Origin: CAZFOB01 sp964520325
Lineage (GTDB): Bacteria > Actinomycetota > JAICYB01
Assembly (NCBI GenBank): GCA_964520325.1
Contig: CAZFOB010000002.1
Coordinates: 248,001-312,000, forward strand
DNA: 64,000 nt
Direction of reading: 5' to 3'
How positions within the stretch are numbered: position 1 is the stretch's first letter; each line of letters begins with the position of its first letter. The notes under the pieces are model-generated. The model worked only from the letters and a program-made list of their open reading frames with translations, ran no database searches and had not been told where the DNA came from. This document shows positions 8,509 through 17,252 of this stretch, piece after piece. The translations under genes and the position numbers were made by a program.

Positions 8509-9098
8509 GCGACCCTGAGGCACTCCTGCGGCAGTCTGTTCGGGACCTCCTGCCGACCGGGGCACGCTGGGCTCTTGTTGGTGCACTCGCCGTAGGCGCC
8601 CATTGCGAGCCCAGGTTTACGCGAGACGTAGACATCGCGTTCGCGGTCTCAGACGACGCAGAGGCAGAACGTATCGTGCTCCAGATGCGCCAGCTGGGGT
8701 ACACCGCTCACACGGTCCTCGAGCAGGAGCGCACGGGGACGCTCGCTACCGTCCGTCTCGTACCGCCCGGCGCCGACGACGAAGACCCCGTCCTCGATCT
8801 GCTGTTCTCGTCGAGCGGCATCGAGGCCGAACTCGTCGGGAGCGCGTCCGAGCACGAGGTCTTTCCACAGCAGAGCGTCCCTGTGGCAGGAAAGGGATAT
8901 CTCATCGCCCTCAAGCTCTTGGCGGTAGGCGATCATCGCCCCAACGACCTGATCGATCTTCACGCACTCGTCGTCGTAGCAACGGACGAGGACCTCGACG
9001 AGGCGCGTCACGCGATCGATCTGATCACCGAACGCGGGTACAACCGCGATCGCGATCTGCCGGCTGCGTTGGACGATGCGCTGTCGAAGTGGCGGTAG
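8505..9098 (+). CDS. Nucleotidyltransferase-fold protein, AbiEii/MenT-like putative toxin
   Basis: A 197-residue protein with the minimal nucleotidyltransferase signature: ALVGALAVGAHCEPRFTRDVDIA gives the Gly-rich turn and the two metal-binding Asp residues (RDVD), and KLLAVGDHRPNDLIDLHAL matches the downstream conserved K...R..D..D segment of AbiEii-like proteins. Related proteins act as toxins that transfer nucleotides to tRNA, or as phage-defence factors. The TTG start overlaps the preceding gene's stop. The pair is inserted on the plus strand between minus-strand metabolic genes, as expected for a mobile toxin-antitoxin cassette. Confidence 0.75.
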   Translation: MSDPEALLRQSVRDLLPTGARWALVGALAVGAHCEPRFTRDVDIAFAVSDDAEAERIVLQMRQLGYTAHTVLEQERTGTLATVRLVPPGADDEDPVLDLLFSSSGIEAELVGSASEHEVFPQQSVPVAGKGYLIALKLLAVGDHRPNDLIDLHALVVVATDEDLDEARHAIDLITERGYNRDRDLPAALDDALSKWR

Positions 9099-9108
9099 AG
9101 TCTCCGCC

Positions 9109-9840
9109 ATGATCGACGCACAGACGTATCTGGAGCACATCCGCCGTGACGGCGTCCGCATCGGCGACGTCGCGGAAGGACATCTCGACGTCGAGGTTCC
9201 GACGTGTCCGGGGAACACGGTCGGCAGCCTCCTGTTGCACACGATGGCCGTGTGCGCCTTCTGGACCGGCGTGCTGGAACAGAACCGCATGCCGGAAGGC
9301 GACATGCCGAACTTTGGCGACGACCCGTTGGACGCGCACCGTCGCGCCTTCGAGGGGTTCGTCGAGCGACTCGGGGGCCGCGATCCCGACGAGTCGACGT
9401 GGACCTGGGCCGGCGAAGGGAAGGTGCGCTTCTGGTACCGCCGAGCCGCTCAGGAGTTCGCCGTCCACCGATGGGACTTCGAGAACGCGGTCGGCAACCC
9501 GGCGGCGATCGACCCGACTCTCGCCGTCGACGGCATCGACGAGATCCTGTTCGTCTTCGGTCCGGCGACCGGCCTGGAGGAGCACCGCGGCGCGTCGGAG
9601 CGATTCTCCGGCAACGGCGAGACCTTCCGGCTCGAACCCACCGACCTCCCGGATGCGATCACGTTCACGGCGCACCCCGATCGATTCGAGTACGACGGAG
9701 CTGCGTCGCCCGGCGTCACGGCCCGCGGGACAGCATCAGACCTCCTGCTCCTCCTCTGGGGACGTGTCCCGTCGAGCGCACTCGACGTGTCCGGAGATGC
9801 GTCGCTGTTGGATCGCTGGCAGGGGCGCGTGAAGATCTAG
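9109..9840 (+). CDS. Maleylpyruvate isomerase family mycothiol-dependent enzyme
   Basis: A 243-residue MDMPI-family protein. PTCPGNTVGSLLLHT holds His44 and RRAAQEFAVHRWD holds Glu116 and His120, the same metal triad and spacing as in mycothiol-dependent maleylpyruvate isomerase. The C-terminal domain (LLLLLWGRVP) is the usual SCP2-like end. The ATG at 9109 is used; it lies 10 nt after the nucleotidyltransferase stop. Its TAG shares a CTAG with the stop of the convergent lyase gene. Function beyond the family is unknown. Confidence 0.85.
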   Translation: MIDAQTYLEHIRRDGVRIGDVAEGHLDVEVPTCPGNTVGSLLLHTMAVCAFWTGVLEQNRMPEGDMPNFGDDPLDAHRRAFEGFVERLGGRDPDESTWTWAGEGKVRFWYRRAAQEFAVHRWDFENAVGNPAAIDPTLAVDGIDEILFVFGPATGLEEHRGASERFSGNGETFRLEPTDLPDAITFTAHPDRFEYDGAASPGVTARGTASDLLLLLWGRVPSSALDVSGDASLLDRWQGRVKI

Positions 9841-10784
9841 CTGTTCGAGCGTTTGAGGCTGGCAGCGCGTCCTTGCGCGGCGTGGACGGCGGCCATCTTC
9901 CGGGACGCTTCGTCGATCATCTCGTCACCGAAGAGCACGGCTCCCGTTCTATCGTCGTCGGTCGCTTTCTGGTAGGCATCGATGATGTCCTCGGCCCGGT
10001 CGTACTCCGCCTGCGACGGCGTGAAAACCTCGTTGAGGATCGTGATCTGGTCGGGGTGCAGCGCCCACTTCCCGTCGTAGCCGAGCTGGCGTGAGCGGAT
10101 CGCGATCTCACGGAAGCCGTCGAGGTCGCGGATCGCGGCGAACGGTCCATCGATGGCTTGCAGGTTCCGATTGCGAGCGGCCACGAGGATACGCATGAGG
10201 ATCCAGTGCCAGTGATCGCCCGGGTACTCGCGCACGATCTGGCCGACGGTCGAATGCGGCATCCCCATGGCCGCCGCCATGTCGCCGGGTCCGAAGATCA
10301 GTGTCTCGAGCCGGTCCGAGGCACGAGCGATCTTGTCGATGTGAGTAAGGCCCTGCGCGTTCTCGATCTGAGCTTCCAGGCCGATGCGATTGGTGAAGCC
10401 GTTCGTCTCTTCGATCATCCGCAGCAGGTCCGCCACGAACGTGACGTCGGACGCCCACTGGACCTTCGGGATCATGATGCAGTCGAGGTGCTGTCCGACC
10501 GTTTCAACGACCTCGATGATGTCGCGATAGCACCAGTGCGTGTACACGCCGTTGATGCGCAGGACCACAGTCTTGTTGCCAAAGTCCTGGTCCTTGAGCG
10601 CCGCGATCACGTTCTTGCGAGCGCCCTCCTTCTCGGCCGGCGCCACGGAGTCCTCGAGATCGATGAAGACCTCGTCCGCGTCGAGCCCCGGCGCCTTCGC
10701 AAGCATCTTCGTGCTCGACGCCGGAACGGACAGGCACGAACGGCGCGCGCGAAGCTTGACGTCACCAGCAGTCGTGTAGGCCAT
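9837..10784 (-). CDS. HpcH/HpaI-family CoA-ester lyase (CitE/malyl-CoA lyase type)
   Basis: A 315-residue TIM-barrel lyase that reversibly splits a hydroxyacyl-CoA (malyl-, beta-methylmalyl- or citramalyl-CoA) into acetyl- or propionyl-CoA and a 2-oxoacid. Key segments are RRSCLSVPASS, VFIDLEDSVAPAEK (acidic metal ligand and CoA contact), NRIGLEAQIENAQGL (second metal ligand Glu) and LIFGPGDMAAAMGM; GKWALHPDQI is the C-terminal family motif. The ATG at 10784 follows a clean AGGAGG. Together with the MaoC and ACAD genes it suggests branched-chain or C5-dicarboxylate acyl-CoA metabolism. Confidence 0.88.
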   Translation of the reverse strand: MAYTTAGDVKLRARRSCLSVPASSTKMLAKAPGLDADEVFIDLEDSVAPAEKEGARKNVIAALKDQDFGNKTVVLRINGVYTHWCYRDIIEVVETVGQHLDCIMIPKVQWASDVTFVADLLRMIEETNGFTNRIGLEAQIENAQGLTHIDKIARASDRLETLIFGPGDMAAAMGMPHSTVGQIVREYPGDHWHWILMRILVAARNRNLQAIDGPFAAIRDLDGFREIAIRSRQLGYDGKWALHPDQITILNEVFTPSQAEYDRAEDIIDAYQKATDDDRTGAVLFGDEMIDEASRKMAAVHAAQGRAASLKRSNS

Positions 10785-10824
10785 CAGTTCCTCCTCGTAG
10801 ATGTCAGATTCTCCCACAAGCGGC

Positions 10825-11550
10825 TCACCAACCCATGTCGCGGTCGACGAGCGTGTAGAGCCGTTCGTTATGCGGACGGAAGTACTCCGTGAGCTCTCGG
10901 CGTAGCCCAGGCTTGATCCCGGCGAGCTCGGCTCCCGCGTTGTACCGCTCGTACGCGCTCAGCCGGTGCGGACGCAGGCCGAGGAACCCGAGCGTTTCCG
11001 CACACACCCGCTCGGGGTCGTTGAAGAGGTCCTCGCTGCGCAAGATCAGCATCTGCTCGCGCGGGAAGTGTTGGTACCAGTTCTCGAGTTGCTCCGCATA
11101 GCGTCCACGCGCGGCGTAAGAGAAATGCTGGTGGGAGCCGTCCAGGAACGGATCCCCCGCGAACCGCTCGTTCTCTTTTGCGATCGCGTCCTCGAAGGAC
11201 AATGACTCCTCGCCGAGCCTGCACTCGTGACGGTAGTGCGAGTAGGCGCGGGCAACAGGTTCTCTGAGCAAGGCGATGAGCTTCACGTCGGGGCAGACCG
11301 CAAGCACGCGTTCCGGCACGTGCGGATGGAACAGGTAATACGGACTCGACTCTCCGCTGATGCGCCCGCGCAACCCCCGGGATCGCGGGAAGTTGCTCTC
11401 GTACCAACTCGAGCCGCGCTCGTAGAAGAAGCTGAAGTAGTGCACCTCCTTGACGCTCGCCGGAGCGACCTTGGGGTGTCGGGCCAAGTAGCTGTAAAGC
11501 GACGTCGTTCCGCCGCGCTGGGTTCCGATGATGAGGAAGTCGGGCAGCAA
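10825..11550 (-). CDS. PAPS-dependent sulfotransferase
   Basis: A 241-residue sulfotransferase of the heparan-sulfate type. The 5'-phosphosulfate loop is IIGTQRGGTTSLYSYLARHP and the 3'-phosphate motif is LLREPVARAYSHYRHE; the conserved KEVHYFSFFYERG follows the first. It transfers sulfate from PAPS to an unknown hydroxyl or amine acceptor, perhaps a cell-surface glycan or lipid. The TTG start at 11550 directly abuts the dapB stop, so it is probably read with dapB, an unusual partner. Confidence 0.88.
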   Translation of the reverse strand: MLPDFLIIGTQRGGTTSLYSYLARHPKVAPASVKEVHYFSFFYERGSSWYESNFPRSRGLRGRISGESSPYYLFHPHVPERVLAVCPDVKLIALLREPVARAYSHYRHECRLGEESLSFEDAIAKENERFAGDPFLDGSHQHFSYAARGRYAEQLENWYQHFPREQMLILRSEDLFNDPERVCAETLGFLGLRPHRLSAYERYNAGAELAGIKPGLRRELTEYFRPHNERLYTLVDRDMGW

Positions 11551-12318
11551 TTAGTCGAGGTCGAGAAGGTGCTCGAGACCGACGGTCAGGCCCGGGCGCG
11601 AACCGACTTTCTTCACCGCAAGAACCACTCCCGGCATGAACGACGTGCGCTCCATCGTGTCGTGGCGGATGGTGAGGTTCTCCCCCGGGCCCCCGAAGAG
11701 CACTTCCTGATGTGCGAGTCGTCCGAGAACGCGCAACCCGTGTACGTGCACACCGTCGACGTCGGCGCCTCGTGCCCCGGCGACCGTCTCTTTCTCGTCG
11801 GGATGGGCTTGTCCACCGGGCGGACGTCCGTGCTTCTGCCAAACCTCGGCGATGTCCTGAGCGGTCTTGCGGGCTGTGCCCGATGGCGCATCGAGCTTCT
11901 GCGTGTGGTGCTGCTCGACGATCTCAGCAGAGCCGAGGTATCGAGCAGCCTGCCTGGAGAAGTGCATCATCAACACCGCCCCGATCGAGAAGTTGGGCGC
12001 GACGAAGACGTTCGCCTTCCCGTCGGCGACGAGCTTCTCGATCTCGGCGAAGTCGTCGGGTGACAGACCCGATGTTCCGATGACGCAATGGATCCCCCTG
12101 GCGACGCACGCCTCGATGTTCTTCTTGACCGTCGCCGGCTGCGTGAAGTCGACGACGACGTCGACATCCGACATCTCGCCGACGCTCGCGACGATGCCCT
12201 CGCCTCCGGCCGGATCAACGCGTGCGGCGAGTTTGAGGTCCGGATCGGCGTCCACCGCGTCGCACACGGTCCGGCCCATCCGCCCCACGGCTCCGAGCAC
12301 TCCAACTCGTAACGTCAC
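11551..12318 (-). CDS. dapB: 4-hydroxy-tetrahydrodipicolinate reductase
   Basis: A 255-residue NAD(P)H reductase for the second step of the DAP/lysine pathway. The nucleotide loop is VGVLGAVGRMGRTV, and the substrate and catalytic segment is EIVEQHHTQKLDAPSGTA (catalytic His and the Lys of the DAPSGTA motif). The GTG at 12318 gives the normal family length; the longer open frame adds 46 unrelated residues. It follows the M16 peptidase with a 4-nt gap and precedes the sulfotransferase. Confidence 0.94.
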   Translation of the reverse strand: MTLRVGVLGAVGRMGRTVCDAVDADPDLKLAARVDPAGGEGIVASVGEMSDVDVVVDFTQPATVKKNIEACVARGIHCVIGTSGLSPDDFAEIEKLVADGKANVFVAPNFSIGAVLMMHFSRQAARYLGSAEIVEQHHTQKLDAPSGTARKTAQDIAEVWQKHGRPPGGQAHPDEKETVAGARGADVDGVHVHGLRVLGRLAHQEVLFGGPGENLTIRHDTMERTSFMPGVVLAVKKVGSRPGLTVGLEHLLDLD

Positions 12319-12322
12319 GCGC

Positions 12323-13627
12323 CTAGTGTGCGAGCGGATCGACCGCGAAGTCGAGTGACGCCGCGTCAACCGGCCCCACGCACGCAAGTGCCGGTGCGCC
12401 GGCGCCGTAGAGGCGCCGCGCGACCCGCGTGACGTCGTCCTGTGATACAGCGTCAACCCGCTCGAGCAGATCGTCGACCGTGTTCACCTCGCCGTGCACG
12501 AGCTCGGAACGTCCGATGCGGGACATCCGTCCGCCGGGGTCGTCCATCGAGAGCACGAGACCTCCACGGACCGCACCCTTCGCCCGATCGACTTCTTCGT
12601 CGGACGCGTCGCCCTCTGCGAGCTTCGTCGCCTCCTCACGCACGATCTTGATGACCTCGGGGGCCGAGGAGACCGACGTGCCGGCGTAGACGGTGTGCGA
12701 CCCGGCTTCGAGGTACATGTGCTCGCTCGAGTAGATCGAGTACGCAAGCCCCCGCTTCTCACGGATCTCCTGGAAGAGACGCGACGACATCCCGCCACCG
12801 TAGAGCACGGACAGCACCGCGAGAGCATAGCGGTCTGGGTCTTCGCGTCCGAGGCCATCGACCCCCCACACGATGTGCACCTGTTCGCTGTCGCGGCCGT
12901 CGACGACGCTTGCGCCGGAGCCGAAGGCGGGCTTGCGACCGGCTTCGCGCCTGCTTGGTGCTCCCCCGCCGGCAAACGCCCCGGCAACGAGCTCTTCCAC
13001 CGATGCGTGATCGACGTTTCCGGCGACGGCGACGACGAGTTTGTCCGGAAGGTAACCCCGCTCGTAGAAGCCACGCAGGTCGCCGACCGACATCGATCCG
13101 ACCGTCTGCTCGGTGCCCATGATGGGGCGACCCAGCGGGTGGTTCGGCCACGCCGTGATCGAGAAGACGTCGTGGACGAGGTCCTCGGGGACGTCGGCCG
13201 CCATGTGGATCTCTTCGAGGATCACACGCCGTTCCGAGCTGAACTCATCGGGACGAAGAGTGGCGTGCAAGAACATGTCGCCCATGATCTCGACCGCCAT
13301 CGGCAGATCATCGTCGAGCACGCGCGCGTACACGCAGGTGTGCTCGCGCGCGGAGTACGCGTTGACCTCGCCGCCGACAGCATCGAATGCGGCGGCGATA
13401 TCGAGCGCGCCCCTCGTCGCGGTGCCCTTGAAGAGCATGTGCTCGAGGAAGTGGGAAGCGCCGGCGATGTCGTCGGTCTCGTCACGCGATCCGGTGTCGA
13501 TCCACAGCCCGACCGAGACCGATCGGACGTGGGGCATCGACTCCGTAACGAGACGGAGCCCCGGAAGGGGCTCCGATCTCACAAAGGTTGTCGCAGGGCT
13601 ACTCGTCGTCGCCCGGCTCCTTATCAC
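12323..13627 (-). CDS. M16-family zinc peptidase (processing-peptidase-like)
   Basis: A 434-residue single-chain M16B peptidase. The inverted zinc motif HFLEH is at about residues 59-63, in GASHFLEHMLFKGTATR, with the third ligand in the downstream ERRVILEEIHM. The C-terminal half carries the R/Y pair region (KRGLAYSIYSSEHMY). It is almost always encoded right after pnp in actinobacteria, and does so here. The GTG at 13627 overlaps the end of pnp by 29 nt; an internal GTG 15 codons later is an alternative. The natural substrate is unknown. Confidence 0.93.
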   Translation of the reverse strand: MIRSRATTSSPATTFVRSEPLPGLRLVTESMPHVRSVSVGLWIDTGSRDETDDIAGASHFLEHMLFKGTATRGALDIAAAFDAVGGEVNAYSAREHTCVYARVLDDDLPMAVEIMGDMFLHATLRPDEFSSERRVILEEIHMAADVPEDLVHDVFSITAWPNHPLGRPIMGTEQTVGSMSVGDLRGFYERGYLPDKLVVAVAGNVDHASVEELVAGAFAGGGAPSRREAGRKPAFGSGASVVDGRDSEQVHIVWGVDGLGREDPDRYALAVLSVLYGGGMSSRLFQEIREKRGLAYSIYSSEHMYLEAGSHTVYAGTSVSSAPEVIKIVREEATKLAEGDASDEEVDRAKGAVRGGLVLSMDDPGGRMSRIGRSELVHGEVNTVDDLLERVDAVSQDDVTRVARRLYGAGAPALACVGPVDAASLDFAVDPLAH

Positions 13628-15794
13628 CTGACGAACCGTTCGTGCTCTCTTCGACGGGCACGAGATTCAGCTTCCCGTCGGCCCGGATCTCAGAGATGCG
13701 CACCCGGAGCGTGTCGCCGACGTTGACGACATCCTCGACTCGGTCGATGCGCTTGCCACCTGCGAGTTGCGAGAGCTTCGAGATGTGAACGAGCCCGTCC
13801 TTACCCGGGACGATGTTCACGAAAGCGCCGAAGTCCATCGCTTTGACGACCTTGCCGTCGAACTCCATCCCGAGCTCGAGCGGGATCGGGTTGACGATGT
13901 CACGGATCATCTTGAGCGCCGCCTCAGCCTTATCACCACTTGCGGCGGCGACGAGGATGCGTCCGTCGTCGTCGACGTCGATCTGGGCTTCAGTGCGGGC
14001 GATGATGTCGTTGATCGTCTTGCCCTTGGGGCCGATGACCTCGCCGATCTTGTCGACGGGGATCTGCTCCATAAGGATCCGCGGTGCGTACTCGCTCATC
14101 TCCGCGCGCGGCTTGTCGATCGCCTTACGCATCGCGGCCAGGATCTCGAGCCGCGCCTCCTTCGCCTGCTGCATCGCACCGCGCAGGACGTCGGTCGATA
14201 TGCCCAGGGTCTTCGTGTCGAGCTGGAGCGCCGTCACGTAGTCCTCGGTTCCCGCGACCTTGAAGTCCATATCGCCGTAACCGTCCTCGGCTCCGATGAT
14301 GTCGGTGAGGGTCACGTGCTTGTCGCCTTCGACGATCAGACCCATCGCGATACCACCGACCATGTCGTGTAACGGGACGCCGGCGTCCATCAGACAGAGA
14401 ACGGTTCCACACACCGACGCCATCGACGTCGAACCGTTGCTCTCGAGGACTTCGGACACCACACGGATCGCGTACGGGAACTCGTCCACACTCGGGACGA
14501 CGGCGAGCACAGCCTTCTCGGCGAGCGCGCCGTGTCCGATCTCGCGACGGCGCGGGCCCCGCATGGGATACGCCTCACCTGTCGAGAATGGCGGGAACCG
14601 GTAGTTGTGCATGAACCGCTTCCGCTTGTCGAGGAGCTCGTCGACGCCGATGAACTGCTCCATCCGCGGCATCGCGAGTGTCGCGACGGAGAGCACCTGA
14701 GTCTCGCCGCGCTGGAACAATCCGGTTCCATGCGCGCGGGGCAACAGGCCCACCTCAGCGGAGAGGTTGCGGAGCTCTTTCGGCCCGCGTCCGTCGATGC
14801 GCTTGCCCTCGTTGACGATGCGCTTGCGCACGATCGACTTCTGCAGGGAGCGGACCGCCTCTTTGATCTCCTTCTGGCGGTCCTCACCGAACTCACCGGC
14901 AAGTGTGGCTTTCACCTCCGCGCTGATCCCGTCGAGAGCCGAATTGCGCTCCGCCTTCGGAACGATCGCGAGTGCGTCGCGCAGTTTGTCCTCGGCGATC
15001 GCGCTCACGCGCGCCATGACGTCCTGACCGTAGTCGTTGACCTCGATCCACGTGCGCTCCGGGATCTCGCACTGCTTCACGAGCTCGGTCTGAAGGTCGC
15101 AGAGCTGCTTGATGAACGGCTTGGCAGCTTCCAGACCATCGGCGAGCACTTCCTCTGTCGGCTTGGTGGCGCCTTCGGAGATCAAGCGATACGTGTGCTC
15201 GAAGCCACCCGCCTCGATCATGAGCACGTCGACGTCGCCGGAATCGTTCACGCGTCCGGCGAGCACGAGCTCGACCGTTGCGTTCTCGAGCTCGGTGTTG
15301 GTCGGGAAGGCCACCCAACGGCCGTGGATGTGCGCAACGCGCACGCCGGCGATCGGACCAGCGAACGGAATTCCGCCGATGAGCAGAGCGCAGCTGGCCG
15401 CGGTGATGCAGTGCACGTCGTAGGCGTTCTCCAAGTCGAACTGCATGACGGTCGCGATGACCTGAGTCTCGTGGCGGAACCAGTCCGGAAAGGACGGTCG
15501 CAGTGGACGGTCGGTGAGGCGGGCGGTCAGCGTCCCCTTCTCGGACGGGCGTCCCTCGGTACGGAACACGCCACCGGGGATCCGACCGACCGCGTACACG
15601 CGCTCTTCGATGTCGACGGTGAGAGGGAAGAAGTCGATCCCCTCCCGGATGCTGGGTGATGCAACTGCGGTTACGAGGATGATCGTCTCGCCGACGGCGA
15701 TGACAACTGCCCCGTTGGCCTGCTTGGCGAGCTTGCCCGTCTGCAGGGTGATGTTCTTCGACTCGATCTGAGTCGCTACTTGTTTCGCTTCCAT
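13599..15794 (-). CDS. pnp: Polynucleotide phosphorylase
   Basis: A 731-residue 3'-5' phosphorolytic exoribonuclease of the degradosome. It contains two RNase PH cores (first with ERVYAVGRIPGGVFRTEGRP, second with RAHGTGLFQRGETQVLS and GDMDFKVAG), an all-helical linker, KH (VDKIGEVIGPKGKTINDI) and S1 (FDGKVVKAMDFGAFVNIVPG) RNA-binding domains, and a short acidic tail. The ATG at 15794 follows AAGGAG and begins the family's first strand; the in-frame ATG 14 codons upstream is not used in homologues. The gene lies downstream of rpsO across a structured leader. Confidence 0.97.
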   Translation of the reverse strand: MEAKQVATQIESKNITLQTGKLAKQANGAVVIAVGETIILVTAVASPSIREGIDFFPLTVDIEERVYAVGRIPGGVFRTEGRPSEKGTLTARLTDRPLRPSFPDWFRHETQVIATVMQFDLENAYDVHCITAASCALLIGGIPFAGPIAGVRVAHIHGRWVAFPTNTELENATVELVLAGRVNDSGDVDVLMIEAGGFEHTYRLISEGATKPTEEVLADGLEAAKPFIKQLCDLQTELVKQCEIPERTWIEVNDYGQDVMARVSAIAEDKLRDALAIVPKAERNSALDGISAEVKATLAGEFGEDRQKEIKEAVRSLQKSIVRKRIVNEGKRIDGRGPKELRNLSAEVGLLPRAHGTGLFQRGETQVLSVATLAMPRMEQFIGVDELLDKRKRFMHNYRFPPFSTGEAYPMRGPRRREIGHGALAEKAVLAVVPSVDEFPYAIRVVSEVLESNGSTSMASVCGTVLCLMDAGVPLHDMVGGIAMGLIVEGDKHVTLTDIIGAEDGYGDMDFKVAGTEDYVTALQLDTKTLGISTDVLRGAMQQAKEARLEILAAMRKAIDKPRAEMSEYAPRILMEQIPVDKIGEVIGPKGKTINDIIARTEAQIDVDDDGRILVAAASGDKAEAALKMIRDIVNPIPLELGMEFDGKVVKAMDFGAFVNIVPGKDGLVHISKLSQLAGGKRIDRVEDVVNVGDTLRVRISEIRADGKLNLVPVEESTNGSSGDKEPGDDE

Positions 15795-16006
15795 GCGAAT
15801 GCCAACTCCTTCGTTGGTCTGGATGGACAACCCCACGAAAGTGCGGGGCTTCCTCCGATGTCTTCGCGGTGGGAAGCGCGGGGTCAGTTCTCAGCGGGGG
15901 TCCCTGAGCGAGCTCAGGGATCTCGACTGATAACTGGTTCCCGGCGCTTCGCCACTCCGCACGAGTTACCAGCTATTTGAATGTGTGAAGGGCTACCGGG
16001 GAGTGG
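15795..16006 (-). promoter_or_regulatory. Structured rpsO-pnp intergenic leader with several hairpins
   Basis: The 212 nt between rpsO and pnp contain at least three dyads on the transcribed strand: a perfect 8-bp stem (TCCCTGAG/CTCAGGGA, 15901-15920), a GC-rich stem with one bulge at 15831-15848, and a longer element at about 15931-15975 with an inner GGCG/CGCC stem. In other bacteria a hairpin here is cut by RNase III and used by PNPase to repress its own mRNA. That this leader works the same way is inference. No T-run follows the stems, so simple termination is less likely. Confidence 0.55.
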
Positions 16007-16282
16007 TCACCTCCTGATGCCGAGCCGCTCGATGAGCGACTTGTAGCGGTCGTAGTCCTCCCGCTCGAGGTACTTGAGCAGGCGCCGACGTTTGTGGACG
16101 AGCTTGAGCAGACCGAGCCTGTTGTGGTGGTCCTTCTTCTTGACCTGGACGTGCTTGGTCAGCCCTTCGATGCGCTTGGAGATGATGGCCACCTGGACCT
16201 CAGGTGAGCCTGTATCGCCCTCGTGGGTCCGATATTCGGACACCAGCGTCTGCATCTGTTCCTTGGGAAGGCCTCTGGACAT
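16007..16282 (-). CDS. rpsO: 30S ribosomal protein S15
   Basis: A 91-residue S15 that binds the three-way junction of 16S rRNA. The family signature is clear: THEGDTGSPEVQVAIISKRI, then the HHNRLGLLKLVHKRRRLLKYL block. The ATG at 16282 fits S15 length; the longer open frame reads shadow sequence. It lies 10 nt after ribF and before pnp, the conserved arrangement. Confidence 0.98.
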   Translation of the reverse strand: MSRGLPKEQMQTLVSEYRTHEGDTGSPEVQVAIISKRIEGLTKHVQVKKKDHHNRLGLLKLVHKRRRLLKYLEREDYDRYKSLIERLGIRR

Positions 16283-16292
16283 GCAAAAGTTC

Positions 16293-17249
16293 CTATAGAT
16301 CGGGGTTTTCGCCAGTATACAGGTCGCGATACAGGTCGCGGACCCGAGCCACGTCGGCGTGCATCTGGGCGAGGAGGGCATCGACCGAGTCGAACTTCTC
16401 CTCGGGGCGCAGGAACTGCGTGAACTCGACCTCGCCGTGCTCTCCATAGAGATCGCCCTCGAAGTCGAGCACGAACACCTCGCAGACCGGCGGGTCGTTC
16501 TCCTTGAACGTTGGACGGACACCGACGTTGATCGCCGCCGGCAGGCGGTCGCCCTTCCATACCCACCACCCGGCGTAGACCCCGAGCCCGGGAAGACAGG
16601 ATCGTGGGTGCGCCCTGATGTTGGCGGTCGGAAAGCCAAGGGTGCGTCCTCGTTTGTCGCCTTCGACGACCTCCCCGGCCAGGCGCCACGGGCGGCCAAG
16701 AAGCTCAGCAACGCTCTCGACCTTGCCTTCCGCCAGGTACCGGCGGATCACGCTCGATGAGATCTTCGACTCAGCATCGCCGAGCAACTCGACGGCTTCC
16801 GCGTCGAATCCGTCCTTCTTGCCGATCTCCTGCAACGTGTCGACGTCGCCAGCACGTCCGTGGCCGAACCGGAAGTCTTCGCCGACGAGGATCTTCGTCA
16901 CGTTCAGCTCATCGACGAGCGCCGCCTTGGCGAACTGCTCCGGCGAGAGCGCAGCGAGCTCTCCGTTGAACGGCAGAACAAGAACGATGTCGAACCCGGC
17001 TTCCTCGAAGAGCTTGAACCGCTGATCGAGTGTCGTGAGCAAGCACGGCGCTTTGTCGGGCGCGAGCACCTCCAGCGGATGCGGGTCAAACGTCACGACC
17101 GCCGAGCGAGCGTTCAGCGCACGCGTGCTCTCGAACACCCGCTCGAAAAGCATCCGATGTCCGCGGTGCACGCCGTCGAACATGCCGACGGTGGCGACGG
17201 TTGGCAAGGCTTCAGCGGGTCGCGCTTCGGCTCCCCACAGGATCTCCAT
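16293..17249 (-). CDS. ribF: Bifunctional riboflavin kinase / FAD synthetase
   Basis: A 318-residue RibF that makes FMN from riboflavin and then FAD. The N-terminal nucleotidylyltransferase domain has VGMFDGVHRGHRML and the later ISSSVIRRYLAEG (ISSTxxR type); the C-terminal kinase barrel has RTLGFPTANIRA, the GxPTAN ATP/Mg motif, and PAAINVGVRPTF. It begins with an ATG 3 nt after the truB stop, in the conserved truB-ribF-rpsO order. Confidence 0.97.
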   Translation of the reverse strand: MEILWGAEARPAEALPTVATVGMFDGVHRGHRMLFERVFESTRALNARSAVVTFDPHPLEVLAPDKAPCLLTTLDQRFKLFEEAGFDIVLVLPFNGELAALSPEQFAKAALVDELNVTKILVGEDFRFGHGRAGDVDTLQEIGKKDGFDAEAVELLGDAESKISSSVIRRYLAEGKVESVAELLGRPWRLAGEVVEGDKRGRTLGFPTANIRAHPRSCLPGLGVYAGWWVWKGDRLPAAINVGVRPTFKENDPPVCEVFVLDFEGDLYGEHGEVEFTQFLRPEEKFDSVDALLAQMHADVARVRDLYRDLYTGENPDL

Positions 17250-17252
17250 CGG

